A stretch of DNA of 64,000 nt. It comes from JAOAPG01 sp963791575. GTDB taxonomy: Bacteria; Acidobacteriota; Terriglobia; Terriglobales; Acidobacteriaceae. Location of the stretch: contig CAWBSY010000002.1 of assembly GCA_963791575.1 (NCBI GenBank), positions 124,001 through 188,000 on the forward strand, given 5' to 3'. Below the pieces are notes generated by a model that worked only from the letters and a program-made list of their open reading frames with translations, was not told the origin of the DNA and did no database searches. The first letter of the stretch is position 1. Every line of letters begins with the position of its first letter. Below are positions 16,482 to 25,378 of this stretch, piece after piece. A program made the translations under genes and the position numbers.

Positions 16482-17999
16482 CTACTCCATCTCAAACGCC
16501 AGGTATAAGAAGCCTCCGTCGCGCTCTACTTGCAACGCCACGGCGTCTCCGGGCTTTAGCAGCCTGCTGGCGACTCGCAGCGCTTCCACGGATTCTATTG
16601 CGTGTCCATTCAGGCTATGGATCACGTCGCCCGTTCGCAGCCCGGTTTCTGGGCTGATTAGTTCCGCGGCTCGCGCCACTACCACTACCCCTGTGGGATT
16701 GCGCAACTCGGCGAACATCGACCGCAACTGGTCGTTGATATCGAGTGCCAGAATTCCAAAGCGCGGGACAAGATTGTTTCGCGAATCGACCATGGTGGTT
16801 AGAGCGTCCATGGGATCTTTCATTTCGAGAACTGGAACGTTGAGCGTAACCGTTTCTTTTCCGCGCAGCACTTCGAGCTTGAGCACATGGTCGAGCGGAT
16901 GAAGATATAGAGCCGCGGTGAATGCGGGAAGGCTGTTGACGGGACGATCGTCGGCGCGCAAAACAATGTCCTGGATTTTCAGACCTGCGGAATCGGCGGG
17001 CCCTCCTGGAGTTATGTCATCGATGATCACTCCCCACGTGCGGGGAAGTCCTAGTCCTTCAGCCAGACTGGGAGTGATTTCCTGTGCGCCGGCCTTGATC
17101 TCGACGCGATGCACGTGTCCGTATTTGCGCAGACTGTGGTAGACGAAATCCACTACGCGAGCGGGGATTGCGAATCCGAGACCTTCACTGCCGCCGCCTT
17201 GCGAAAGAATGAAAGTATTAATTCCGACCACGTATCCATCGGCATCGACCAATGGTCCGCCGCTGTTGCCGGGATTGATCGGGGCATCCGTCTGGATATA
17301 GACCATAGGGCGAGTTGGATCGGGCTGTCTTCCCACCGAACTCACAACTCCCATGGTCACGGAGTTCTGCAGACCTTCGGGACTGCCCATGGCGAACACG
17401 AGTTGTCCTTGATGCACGGGACGAGCAGCGCCGAGCGAGAGCGTGGGCAGGCCGGTTTGATCAATCTTCAGCAGAGCCAAATCCGTTTCTTTGTGAAGAC
17501 CAATCAGGTGGGCGTCGACGATGCGCTGCTTACCTACTGGCTCGAGCTGGTTCGGCATGTCAATGGAAGGCATGGGCAGAGCGACATGAATGCGCTGCGC
17601 TCCCTCGACTACATGAGCATTGGTGATGATGTAGCCGTCGGAATCGACAATGACACCCGATCCCAAAGCGTGTTGGCGAGCAATGAGAGCCGTGTCATTA
17701 CGAGTGCCATTTTCGATGGGTCCATATCCGGTGACGAGGACTTGAACCACGGCGGGAGAGATTCGGTTTGTCAGTTCCTCCAAAGCCGAGTTCAATTGCT
17801 GAAGAACTGGAGGTGGCTGCGCCGGACGCGTTCCCGCCGCCTTTTGTTGCTGCGTCTCTTGTGCTGGTTTTCCGGACCTAGCGGCTGGGGAAGGATTCTG
17901 TTGAGCAATGCTTCCCGTGGCTAACAAAAGTATGCAAACCCTTGAAGTAAACAAAGATGCAGTTCGCCAGTTTTTTCCGGCGATCGCGGGCACGGACAT
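16482..17999 (-). CDS. HtrA/DegP-type serine protease with two PDZ domains
   Basis: The protein has 505 residues. A signal peptide (VCILLLATGSIAQQ) is followed by a Pro/Gln-rich linker to about residue 65. The trypsin-like domain has an intact triad: His129 in TNAHVV, Asp173 in KETDLALL and Ser246 in NPGNSGGPL. Two PDZ domains follow, around residues 300-390 (GVIIDDITPGGPADSAGLK) and 410-500 (GVVVVARAAELISPETGLR). It should work in the periplasm as a protease or chaperone on misfolded envelope proteins. It has no adjacent regulator. It sits opposite, head-to-head, with the PilZ gene after a 320-base gap. Confidence 0.88.
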   Translation of the reverse strand: MSVPAIAGKNWRTASLFTSRVCILLLATGSIAQQNPSPAARSGKPAQETQQQKAAGTRPAQPPPVLQQLNSALEELTNRISPAVVQVLVTGYGPIENGTRNDTALIARQHALGSGVIVDSDGYIITNAHVVEGAQRIHVALPMPSIDMPNQLEPVGKQRIVDAHLIGLHKETDLALLKIDQTGLPTLSLGAARPVHQGQLVFAMGSPEGLQNSVTMGVVSSVGRQPDPTRPMVYIQTDAPINPGNSGGPLVDADGYVVGINTFILSQGGGSEGLGFAIPARVVDFVYHSLRKYGHVHRVEIKAGAQEITPSLAEGLGLPRTWGVIIDDITPGGPADSAGLKIQDIVLRADDRPVNSLPAFTAALYLHPLDHVLKLEVLRGKETVTLNVPVLEMKDPMDALTTMVDSRNNLVPRFGILALDINDQLRSMFAELRNPTGVVVVARAAELISPETGLRTGDVIHSLNGHAIESVEALRVASRLLKPGDAVALQVERDGGFLYLAFEME

Positions 18000-18319
18000 G
18001 AGCTTGAACTCCTTGAAGGGTATGCGAATTGAGTCAGAACCGAGTTAGATGTAAGAAGATGCGTCGAGGATTGTGACAGAATTTGGCCCAAATCTGGGGT
18101 TCGCGGGTTGTCACTGCCCGTTATTGCAATCAGTTTTAGGTCAGAATCCTGAAATTGCCCTTGGTGGCATTGACTTAGCCGTCACCCCGGTCTTTTGTAA
18201 GAGGTACAATCCGTGGTATAAACGCCCCTGTAGTAAAAGGTCCGCAATAGAGCGTTTGAAGTAGATCGTTCATAGTAGATCAGTTAAAGTAAATCGTACC
18301 TCCATCAGGAGATTCCTAT
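18000..18319. other. intergenic region, no clear gene
   Basis: This divergent gap between the protease and PilZ genes must hold both promoters. A TTGACT near 18170 and TATAAA-like bases near 18217 are possible elements, but spacing is poor and I do not assign them. Confidence 0.3.
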
Positions 18320-18694
18320 ATGGAGCTGGCTTTAAGGACTAACGGAGGCCAGGAACGAGGAGGGCTTGTGTCCGACGCACGGACGGGAAAACGCTTCCCA
18401 TTGGAATTGCCCATCAAGATTCATGGGGCAGAAGAAAGCGGAGAGCATAGTGGAGTCACGGGCGACCTTAGCGCCGCTGGCGTCTACATCCGCTCCGATG
18501 CCTCGCTGGAAATAGGAACAAATGTGGAGTTTGAAATCGCCTTGCCGCCCGAAGTGACGGGAGCCAAGGAACCGGTGATTGTTCAATGTAAGGGCCGCGT
18601 GGTGCGGACCGACGAGCCCGTTGGCAAGGGCCCGAAAGAATCCCGGGGCGTGGCATGTGTAATCGACTCTTATGATTTTGTTCGCCGCTCATAA
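18320..18694 (+). CDS. PilZ-domain protein
   Basis: The protein has 124 residues. Both cyclic-di-GMP contact motifs are present: ARTGKRFPLELPIKI near residues 20-35 (RxxxR type) and GDLSAAGVYIRS near 49-60 (D/NxSxxG type). A single-domain PilZ protein usually acts as a c-di-GMP effector on motility, polysaccharide or transcription partners. CAGGAG precedes ATG 18320. The LuxR-type regulator begins 30 bases after its stop, so the two are probably one unit. Confidence 0.88.
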   Translation: MELALRTNGGQERGGLVSDARTGKRFPLELPIKIHGAEESGEHSGVTGDLSAAGVYIRSDASLEIGTNVEFEIALPPEVTGAKEPVIVQCKGRVVRTDEPVGKGPKESRGVACVIDSYDFVRRS

Positions 18695-18724
18695 GTCGTC
18701 CTTTGTAAAAGAGGAGCAGACGCA

Positions 18725-19402
18725 ATGCTGAAATTAATTCTGGCCGACAATCAAGCCATCTTTCGCGCAGGCATCGCCAAAGTTCTGGCGGTCGAAGACG
18801 AAATGCGTATTGTGGCGCAAGCCCAAACACCGGAACAGATGTACATGGCGCTCGATAAGTTTCGCGCCGCCGTATTGATCGTTGCGGGCGGATTTCATTC
18901 GGATTTTCCTGGCATCCTCGGAGCGGCGAATAAAGCGAAAACCCGTGTGGTGGTGCTGGCCGACACCGGCGAGAGCGCACAGAAGTATATGGGCGCCGGG
19001 GCTCAGGGAGTGGTGTACCGCAATGTTACCAGCGCGGCGCTGGTGGACTGCGTGCGGAAAGTTTCTCGTGGAGAAAATTGGGTGCAGGACATCGCAGTGC
19101 CCAGCGAACTCACCGAAAACGATATGGTTGGATTGCGAGTGCGCGATCGCTTAACCGCCAAAGAGCTGCGAATCGTGGCCCTGATCGTTCAGGGATATAA
19201 AAATAAAGAGATTGCCACACAGCTGGGGACGACCGAGCAGGTCATCAAAAATTATCTGCGAAACGTGTACGACAAGATTGGCGTTTCCGACCGGCTTGAG
19301 CTGGCGCTATTCACGATCCATCATCGGATTTTGAATGAGGCTGCGGCGGCAACGGCAGCGACGATTCAGCAACCCGGAGCGGGAGCAGCAGTTCCTTCGT
19401 AA
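18725..19402 (+). CDS. LuxR/NarL-type response regulator with degenerate receiver
   Basis: The protein has 225 residues. Residues 1-120 have the receiver fold (LKLILADNQAIFRAGIAKVL at the start), but the phospho-acceptor position is Ala54 within AVLIVAGGF, and the conserved Lys is replaced in VVYRNV. Asp8 remains. A LuxR-type helix-turn-helix follows at about 140-195 (LTAKELRIVALIVQGYKNKE then IGVSDRLELALF). It would therefore bind DNA without classic phosphorylation. The C-terminal tail is Ala/Gln-rich. Pairing with the PilZ gene suggests a link to c-di-GMP output, which is inference. Confidence 0.85.
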   Translation: MLKLILADNQAIFRAGIAKVLAVEDEMRIVAQAQTPEQMYMALDKFRAAVLIVAGGFHSDFPGILGAANKAKTRVVVLADTGESAQKYMGAGAQGVVYRNVTSAALVDCVRKVSRGENWVQDIAVPSELTENDMVGLRVRDRLTAKELRIVALIVQGYKNKEIATQLGTTEQVIKNYLRNVYDKIGVSDRLELALFTIHHRILNEAAAATAATIQQPGAGAAVPS

Positions 19403-19594
19403 GAAGCTTATTCAAAGTTTGGTCTCGGACACGACGCTTTCCTGGTCTGTCTTCTTGGTCTATCTTCCGCAGGTGTTCGAGCTAGATGAAGCCGTTCGCT
19501 GAATTTGGTTAGCCTGATACTGACGTAATTGCCGCATCATAATTTCTTCGCTCTCATCATTACTTCGTTCTCCCCAGTGCTTTACACTTACTGA

Positions 19595-20542
19595 TTGCCT
19601 TCCAGCTTCCAATCTCTTGTCGATGAAATTCGCTCCGGCGACCCTCGCGCTCTGGCGCGTGGGATTTCTGTGGTCGAGAATCGTACGTCGGGATGGTCTG
19701 ATCTTCTCAAGGCTCTTTTTCCCCATACTGGTCGTGCCCGCATCCTTGGACTGACCGGCTCACCGGGGGCTGGCAAGAGCACGCTTGTCGATCAGTTGGC
19801 CCGGCATTATCGGAAACAGAATCGCACTCTAGGCATCATTGCTGTCGATCCGACTAGTCCGTACACCGGTGGAGCGATTCTTGGCGATCGTATTCGCATG
19901 CAGGATCATTTCGCTGACCCGGGAATTTATATTCGCAGCATGGCGACGCGTGGCTCGCTTGGCGGTCTCGCGCGAACTACGGCGGATGTGAGCGCGGTGC
20001 TCGATGGGTCCGGTCGCGATCTGGTTTTGATTGAGACTGTCGGCGTGGGTCAAGACGAAGTCGATATTGTCCGGCTCGCAGACATCACCATTGTGATTTT
20101 GGTCCCGGGAATGGGCGACGATGTGCAGACGATCAAGGCTGGCATTATGGAGATCGCGGATATTTTCGTGATCAACAAAAGTGACCGCGAAGGCGCGGAA
20201 CGCGTCGAGCGCGAGATTCGGGCTTTGCAATCGCTGGCGCTGCGAAGTGATCGCTGGACTCCTCCAATTGTGAAGACAGTCGCAAGTGAGGGAGCGGGAA
20301 TCGAGGAACTTGCAGCGGCAGTAATTTCTTACGAAGAGTATTTGAAGAACGAGAATCTGGCGGCGAAGCGTAACATCGAAAATTGGCAGCAGCGGCTGCT
20401 CGAAATGCTTCGCGAGTCGTTATTTGAAAAAGCTCTGGAGCAGTTACAGAGAGATTTGCCGCGTTACGCAGCAGAGATCGCCGAGCACAAGCGTGATCCG
20501 TACACTCTGGTAGAGGAAATTGTCGGTCGATTGGCGAAGTAA
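19595..20542 (+). CDS. meaB: MeaB-type GTPase of methylmalonyl-CoA mutase
   Basis: The protein has 315 residues. Walker A is GSPGAGKS at 55-62, followed by the SIMIBI-class pieces VDPTSPYTGGAILGDRIRM, the RGSLGG switch segment, ETVGVGQDE and NKSD for guanine. It guards methylmalonyl-CoA mutase and helps load or remove cobalamin. The start is TTG 19595; no ATG fits, and no ribosome site is clear. A methylmalonyl-CoA epimerase gene begins 11 bases after the stop, which fits a propionyl-CoA to succinyl-CoA module. The mutase itself is not in the window. Confidence 0.93.
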   Translation: MPSSFQSLVDEIRSGDPRALARGISVVENRTSGWSDLLKALFPHTGRARILGLTGSPGAGKSTLVDQLARHYRKQNRTLGIIAVDPTSPYTGGAILGDRIRMQDHFADPGIYIRSMATRGSLGGLARTTADVSAVLDGSGRDLVLIETVGVGQDEVDIVRLADITIVILVPGMGDDVQTIKAGIMEIADIFVINKSDREGAERVEREIRALQSLALRSDRWTPPIVKTVASEGAGIEELAAAVISYEEYLKNENLAAKRNIENWQQRLLEMLRESLFEKALEQLQRDLPRYAAEIAEHKRDPYTLVEEIVGRLAK

Positions 20543-20553
20543 AGAAAGAACCG

Positions 20554-20952
20554 ATGTTTACTATTGACCATCTCGGGATTGCAGTGAAATCCATCGCCGC
20601 TGCAAAAGGTATTTACGAGAAGCTCGGGCTGACGGTTTCGGCGGAAGAAATTGTCGAAGGTGAACAGGTCAGGCTGGTGATGATTCCAGTCGGAGACAGC
20701 CGGCTTGAACTGCTGGAACCCTTGTCTGAGAGTTCGCCGATCGCAAGATTCCTTTCAAAACGTGGCGAGGGTTTGCATCACATTTCTTTGCGAGTTCCTG
20801 ACTTGGCTGCTGTAGTTGAAAAATTGAAGCGCGATGGAGTGCGTCTGGTTTCGAATGAAATTAAAGTGGGCGCGGGTGGTCATCGATACATGTTTGTGCA
20901 TCCTTCGAGCGCTGGAGGAGTGCTGCTGGAATTGGTGGAATCCGCGAATTAA
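20554..20952 (+). CDS. mce: methylmalonyl-CoA epimerase (VOC family)
   Basis: The 132-residue VOC-fold protein has the metal ligand positions in TIDHLGIAV, RLELLEPL, GLHHISLRV and VLLELVE, in family order and spacing. It interconverts (2S)- and (2R)-methylmalonyl-CoA between propionyl-CoA carboxylase and the mutase. The length is typical. It is 11 bases after meaB and 13 before tsaB, so it is translated in the same unit. Confidence 0.92.
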   Translation: MFTIDHLGIAVKSIAAAKGIYEKLGLTVSAEEIVEGEQVRLVMIPVGDSRLELLEPLSESSPIARFLSKRGEGLHHISLRVPDLAAVVEKLKRDGVRLVSNEIKVGAGGHRYMFVHPSSAGGVLLELVESAN

Positions 20953-20965
20953 TTTAATAAAAGAC

Positions 20966-21655
20966 ATGCTTCTTCTCGTAGTTGACACTTCGGGCAGGCA
21001 GGGCAGTGTCGCTCTGGCAGCGTGCACAGAACCGAATACGTGTGACATTATCGAGTGCGTTCCTCTTACCGGAGGCACTTTTTCCGCTGAACTCGTTCCA
21101 CGTATTGCAGCATTGCTGTCGAAGCACGGCTTCAACTCAACACAGATTGATGGTTTTGCCGTCGTTTCCGGGCCGGGGTCATTTACTGGACTTCGAATTG
21201 GGTTAGCTGCCATTAAAGCGCTGGCTGAGATTCTGGAAAAGCCAATTGCGACTGTGTCGTTGCTTGAGGCACTCGCTCTCATTAGCGGTATTGAAGGCAA
21301 AGTATTGGCGGCGATTGATGCAGGTCGCAACCAGTCGTACGTCGGCAAGTATGAGGTGCGCGGATCTCAAGCAAAGCTGATCACCGAGAGCTTGATGGAT
21401 CAGAATGAATTGTTAGAAGCTCCAGTCGATGTAACCGTAGTTACATCCGATAAAGCTGTGGCGGATGCGGTAAGAACCAGAGATTTGCGAATTAAAGAAG
21501 TGGCGTCCCCGGGTGTCGAAATAATTGCGAGATGCGGCTATGAAAAAATCATCGCTGGAAAAGTTGTTACTCCAGAAGCTTTAGAGGCAAACTACATTCG
21601 CCGCTCGGATCCGGAAGTGCTTAGAGAGAAGCAGTTTTTAGCAGGCAGTTCTTAG
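20966..21655 (+). CDS. tsaB: TsaB, tRNA t6A threonylcarbamoyltransferase accessory subunit
   Basis: The start at ATG 20966 gives 229 residues and opens directly with the ASKHA fold LLLVVDTSGRQGSVAL. The signature FAVVSGPGSFTGLRIGLAAIKALA is complete. TsaB supports TsaD in making t6A at position 37 of ANN-decoding tRNAs. A longer in-frame extension to 20834 overlaps the epimerase gene and lacks family similarity. RimI follows after about 90 bases, a common pairing with tsaB. Confidence 0.93.
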   Translation: MLLLVVDTSGRQGSVALAACTEPNTCDIIECVPLTGGTFSAELVPRIAALLSKHGFNSTQIDGFAVVSGPGSFTGLRIGLAAIKALAEILEKPIATVSLLEALALISGIEGKVLAAIDAGRNQSYVGKYEVRGSQAKLITESLMDQNELLEAPVDVTVVTSDKAVADAVRTRDLRIKEVASPGVEIIARCGYEKIIAGKVVTPEALEANYIRRSDPEVLREKQFLAGSS

Positions 21656-21746
21656 TTCTCGGTTCTTGCACGAGTGGTAAAACAAACAATCATCTTGATC
21701 GTTCACGATTGCGCATCTCATTTTTGTCTGCGCAGATCTAACACTC

Positions 21747-22217
21747 ATGTTCATCCGCATCGCGACTTCCGCTGATCTCCCCGACATCATGGTTCTTGAA
21801 AGGGAATCCGAGCTCGCCGCGCACTGGTCTGAATCGCAGTATCATCAGGCTTTTTCCGGGTCGACGCCGCGAAGATTGGTTCTCATAGCTTGTGAGAAAG
21901 AGAAATCAGAAGTGGCAAAAACTGGTGTGGTGCGGGCCTTTATCGTTGTGCGCATTGTCGAACACGAATGGGAGATTGAGAATATTGCAGTCGATGCGAA
22001 CTCACAACGCAGTGGCATTGCGATGCAGCTGTTGAATGAAATTCGTAAATCGGCGGAATCGGAAAATGCAATGAAGATTTTTCTGGAGGTGCGGCGTTCC
22101 AATGCTGCGGCGCGTGCTCTTTATGAAAAATGTGGATTTCAAAACTGTGGATATCGCAGTCAATATTACAGCAATCCTGGCGAGGATGCAGTCGAGTATC
22201 AACTATGTTTGCAATGA
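21747..22217 (+). CDS. rimI: RimI-like N-acetyltransferase of ribosomal protein S18
   Basis: The 156-residue GNAT protein has IENIAVDANSQRSGIAMQLL as motif A (the usual R/QxxGxG/A loop is QRSGIA) and EVRRSNAAARALYEKCGF as motif B, the latter characteristic of RimI. It should acetylate the N-terminal Ala of S18. The order tsaB-rimI matches many genomes. Upstream there is no strong ribosome site; the ATG is the first in frame. Confidence 0.85.
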   Translation: MFIRIATSADLPDIMVLERESELAAHWSESQYHQAFSGSTPRRLVLIACEKEKSEVAKTGVVRAFIVVRIVEHEWEIENIAVDANSQRSGIAMQLLNEIRKSAESENAMKIFLEVRRSNAAARALYEKCGFQNCGYRSQYYSNPGEDAVEYQLCLQ

Positions 22218-22351
22218 GTTAGGTGCTTTTGTTAATGCAAAAACTCCAGCTTTAGTTTCGTCATAATCTTCTCCGGATTTCTGATTGATACGATGTAGGT
22301 GGTATGTTAGGTTATCTCGGAAAGTTAATCCCGGTTAGGGAGGTCTGCTGG

Positions 22352-22585
22352 ATGCTAGCTTCAAAAGACCAGCTCCTTGCTAGTCACGAGGAATTTAGAA
22401 AATTGGCACAAGAACATACAACCTACGAACAGCGCCTCGATTCACTCACCCAAAAACGCTTCTTAACAGACGACGAAAAACTCGAAGAAGTGCGGCTGAA
22501 AAAACTAAAATTGCGACTGAAAGATCAGATGGAAGGCATCGAGCGACAGTACCGTCATCAATTACAACATAATCAAGTCGCTTAA
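22352..22585 (+). CDS. DUF465 (YdcH-family) small protein
   Basis: AGGGAGG at 22337-22343 places the start at ATG 22352, giving 77 residues, the normal length. The sequence has the two-helix pattern of the family: LLASHEEFRKLAQEHTTYEQ, then FLTDDEKLEEVRLKKLKLRL. It is highly charged and predicted coiled-coil. Function is unknown. A perfect terminator follows at 22645, so it ends a transcription unit. Confidence 0.8.
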   Translation: MLASKDQLLASHEEFRKLAQEHTTYEQRLDSLTQKRFLTDDEKLEEVRLKKLKLRLKDQMEGIERQYRHQLQHNQVA

Positions 22586-22644
22586 TATCAAACGTCCATC
22601 CGGCTAGGGCTTCGGCCTTCAGCGGGATGATGTGTCCAAAGACT

Positions 22645-22666
22645 GGCGCTTATAAGCGCCTTTTTT
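22645..22666 (+). terminator. Rho-independent terminator after the DUF465 gene
   Basis: GGCGCT (22645-22650), loop TATA, AGCGCC (22655-22660), then six T (22661-22666). It separates the tsaB-rimI side from the phospholipid genes. Confidence 0.9.
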
Positions 22667-22734
22667 ATTGGCACTTAGTAGATGGAGGACTTACTGGGCG
22701 TTCTGGCCTGCTCTATAATCTTTACATCTCTCCT

Positions 22735-23412
22735 ATGGTTCGTGATGGTTACTATTACGCTGTCTTTTTGTTGGCCGCAGCCGCACTTGTGGGATGGCTC
22801 ACGGCTCCAGTCTGGGCTATTCCTGCAATTTTATTGGCTGCATTCTTTCTCTGGTTTTTTCGCGATCCCAATAGGGCAGTTACAAGCGAGGTCGGCGCGG
22901 TAGTGTCGCCTGCGGACGGCAAGGTCACGGATATCTCCCCCGTTTCGATCGATGGAGTTAGGCAGACTCGCATCAGCATCTTCCTGAACGTTTTTGATGT
23001 GCACGTGAATCGTTCTCCGATTGCAGGCGTCATTCGCGACGCGCGTTATCAAAAAGGTAAGTTCATCAATGCGATGAATATGGCCTCTGCCGAACAGAAC
23101 GAGCAGAATGCAGTTACGGTTGAAGGCGAGGGACACACGGTTGTGTTCAAGCAAATAGCGGGCCTGCTCGCGCGCCGCATCGTGTTCAGCAAAAGTATAG
23201 GCGATGCCGTGCAACGTGGGGAACGCATCGGATTGATCAAATTCGGTTCGCGTGTGGATGTATTACTTGATGCTTCCGCAAACCTCGTGGTCAAAGTTGG
23301 AGATCGCGTAAAGGGCGGAGCCAGCGTGCTGGCTCACGTAAATGCAGCTTCTATCAACCTGGGACGGGAACAACTTGCGACAGCAGGCGGTGAACGAAAG
23401 CAGGGAACATGA
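22735..23412 (+). CDS. psd: phosphatidylserine decarboxylase, short (archaeal-like) type
   Basis: The start ATG 22735 gives 225 residues, the usual size of the short class. Two N-terminal membrane segments (YYYAVFLLAAAALVGW, IPAILLAAFFLWFF) lead to FRDPNRAV. The core has SPADGKV, FLNVFDVHVNR and the Gly171-Ser172 site in IKFGSRVDV, where self-cleavage makes the pyruvoyl group. It forms phosphatidylethanolamine at the inner membrane. Its stop overlaps the pssA start by four bases. Confidence 0.93.
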   Translation: MVRDGYYYAVFLLAAAALVGWLTAPVWAIPAILLAAFFLWFFRDPNRAVTSEVGAVVSPADGKVTDISPVSIDGVRQTRISIFLNVFDVHVNRSPIAGVIRDARYQKGKFINAMNMASAEQNEQNAVTVEGEGHTVVFKQIAGLLARRIVFSKSIGDAVQRGERIGLIKFGSRVDVLLDASANLVVKVGDRVKGGASVLAHVNAASINLGREQLATAGGERKQGT

Positions 23413-24302
23413 CGATGGATGCTGAAAATGCCGTGGTTCCAAAAAGGCGCAGAGAAGATAATCCGTCGAAACGTCTGCGTAAGGGCATGTACATCCTGCC
23501 CTCACTATTCACTACGGCCAACATAGCGGCTGGATATTATGCGATTTTGCAAGTCACTCATGGCGCTGCTGATTTCACTCACTTCGACAATGCAGCCAAG
23601 GCAATCGGATTTGCGGTGCTGTTCGATGGACTCGACGGACGCATTGCGCGGATGACAGGAACCAGCAGCGATTTTGGACGCGAACTGGATTCGCTCGCAG
23701 ATGTAATCACCTTCGGTGTGGCTCCCGCGCTACTCGCGTGGATGTGGGGATTTCGTCAGTTGCCGCCCGGAATGCTCTCTTCCATTCAAATGGTAGGGAA
23801 AATCGCGCAACTCGGGGCTATCGCGAGTTTCCTATTTTTGGTTGCGGGAGCGAGTCGATTAGCGCGTTTCAACATTGCTTCCAATCCGCAGCCCTCGAAC
23901 CCGGGCCGTCCTGGGAAAAAGTATTTTGTTGGAATGCCGATTCCAGCCGGCGCTGGAGTCCTTGCCGCTGTCGTACATTTCTCCGGGGGCGATCCGCTGG
24001 TGTGGTGGGGAAGTGCGATCACCTGGATGCTTATTGTTGTGACGGCGGCCTACCTGATGGTAAGCACGTGGCGTTTTTACAGCTTCAAAGACATTGATTT
24101 CAATTCAAGGCAGCCGTTCCGGTTGATAGTTTTGTTGGCTCTGTTGATTGCTGCGGTTTGGGTTTTCTCCCGGCCAGTTCTGTTTGTGATCGCCCTGACG
24201 TACATGTTTTCCGGAGTATTTTGGCGGTTGCAATGGGTATTTCGGCGAAAAAGGAATTCGCCACCACCTCCTGCTTACAAGGAGGCATCGCAAGTTTCAT
24301 GA
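23409..24302 (+). CDS. pssA: CDP-diacylglycerol-serine O-phosphatidyltransferase
   Basis: The 297-residue multi-pass protein has the CDP-alcohol phosphatidyltransferase motif: DGLDGRIAR near residue 73, then GTSSDFGRELDSLADV, which carries the closing G, D and D. Several hydrophobic helices follow. It makes phosphatidylserine for the upstream Psd. Start and stop overlap neighbours by four bases on both sides (ATGA), so translation is coupled in a phosphatidylethanolamine operon. Confidence 0.93.
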   Translation: MTMDAENAVVPKRRREDNPSKRLRKGMYILPSLFTTANIAAGYYAILQVTHGAADFTHFDNAAKAIGFAVLFDGLDGRIARMTGTSSDFGRELDSLADVITFGVAPALLAWMWGFRQLPPGMLSSIQMVGKIAQLGAIASFLFLVAGASRLARFNIASNPQPSNPGRPGKKYFVGMPIPAGAGVLAAVVHFSGGDPLVWWGSAITWMLIVVTAAYLMVSTWRFYSFKDIDFNSRQPFRLIVLLALLIAAVWVFSRPVLFVIALTYMFSGVFWRLQWVFRRKRNSPPPPAYKEASQVS

Positions 24303-25378
24303 GCTCAAATGTTAAGCCCACTACGCTCGCGCACAATGAAGTGGCGCGAGGAAGTAATCTGTATCGAATTGCAATCGTAGGCGCGAGTTCGCTCAAGGGC
24401 AAAGAAGTTGCTGAAGTACTGAACGATCGTAATTTCCCGTCGATTGATATCAAGCTGCTGGACGATGATGACGCCCTCGGACAGCTGGAAGCTATGAAGG
24501 ACGAGGTCACCTTCATCCAGAGTGTGCGGCCGGAGCAGTTCGATAATCTTGATTTCACATTTTTTGCTTGTGATCAGGAGTGCACGCGCAAGAATTGGAA
24601 GATTGCGGGCAAAGCCGGAAGCACGATCATTGATCTCTCGTATGCACTTGAAGACGAACCGAATGCGTCGGTACGTTCACCTTGGATAGAGCGCCAGCTC
24701 GGACGTGCTCTGACCATAGAGTTGCAGCCCGGACCCGCAGTTGTGGCCCATCCTGCATCGGTTGTACTTGCTTTGATTCTTTTGCGAACGCAAAAATTTG
24801 CCGCTGTGAAGAAGGCGATCGCGACGGTATTTGAACCCGCTTCCGAGCATGGACAGAAGGGCATGGACGAGCTCCACGAGCAGACTGTGAATTTGCTCTC
24901 CTTCCAACAACTCCCGAAAAACATTTTCGATACGCAAGTCGCGTTCAACATGGTCAGCCGCTATGGAGAGAAATCAGCCACCTCGCTGGCCACTATTCAG
25001 GATCGAGTTCTGAAGCATTATCAGATCATCGCGGGCAAGGACGCTCCGGTTCCCTCGGTAATGCTTGTGCAAGCGCCCACTTTTCATGGACACGCGTTTG
25101 CATTGCATATTGAGCTGGAGAGAAGCGCTGACATTTCCGAAATCGCACAAGCCTTGACCGGCGAGCACATAAAGTTGCCTCATCTAGCGGAGGAAGCACC
25201 CACGAACGTGAACGCCGCCGGACAGAGTGACATTCAAGTCTCCATTGCTCCCGATGTAAGAGATGGAAACAGTTTCTGGTTGTGGGCGGCTTCTGACAAT
25301 TTGCGCGTTGCCGCAGCGACTGCAGTGGAATGCGCAGAGACGATGGCGGCCACCCGGCCACGCGGTAAAATTCAGTGA
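24299..25378 (+). CDS. aspartate-semialdehyde dehydrogenase-like (USG-1 type) protein without catalytic Cys
   Basis: The 359-residue protein begins with the NAD(P) loop YRIAIVGASSLKGKEVAEVL and has the family pieces FFACDQECTRKNW and IIDLSYALEDE. Where Asd enzymes carry the nucleophile Cys in the SNASCTTN-type segment it reads VVAHPASVVLALIL, so the nucleophile is missing. This matches the USG-1 class of unknown function. A longer frame back to 24158 overlaps pssA; ATG 24299 gives the four-base overlap typical of this operon. The C-terminal domain looks complete. Confidence 0.75.
   Translation: MSSNVKPTTLAHNEVARGSNLYRIAIVGASSLKGKEVAEVLNDRNFPSIDIKLLDDDDALGQLEAMKDEVTFIQSVRPEQFDNLDFTFFACDQECTRKNWKIAGKAGSTIIDLSYALEDEPNASVRSPWIERQLGRALTIELQPGPAVVAHPASVVLALILLRTQKFAAVKKAIATVFEPASEHGQKGMDELHEQTVNLLSFQQLPKNIFDTQVAFNMVSRYGEKSATSLATIQDRVLKHYQIIAGKDAPVPSVMLVQAPTFHGHAFALHIELERSADISEIAQALTGEHIKLPHLAEEAPTNVNAAGQSDIQVSIAPDVRDGNSFWLWAASDNLRVAAATAVECAETMAATRPRGKIQ

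Noticed and set aside
20834..20965. N-terminal extension of TsaB
   Set aside because: It overlaps the epimerase gene in another frame and is Trp/Cys-rich with no family similarity.
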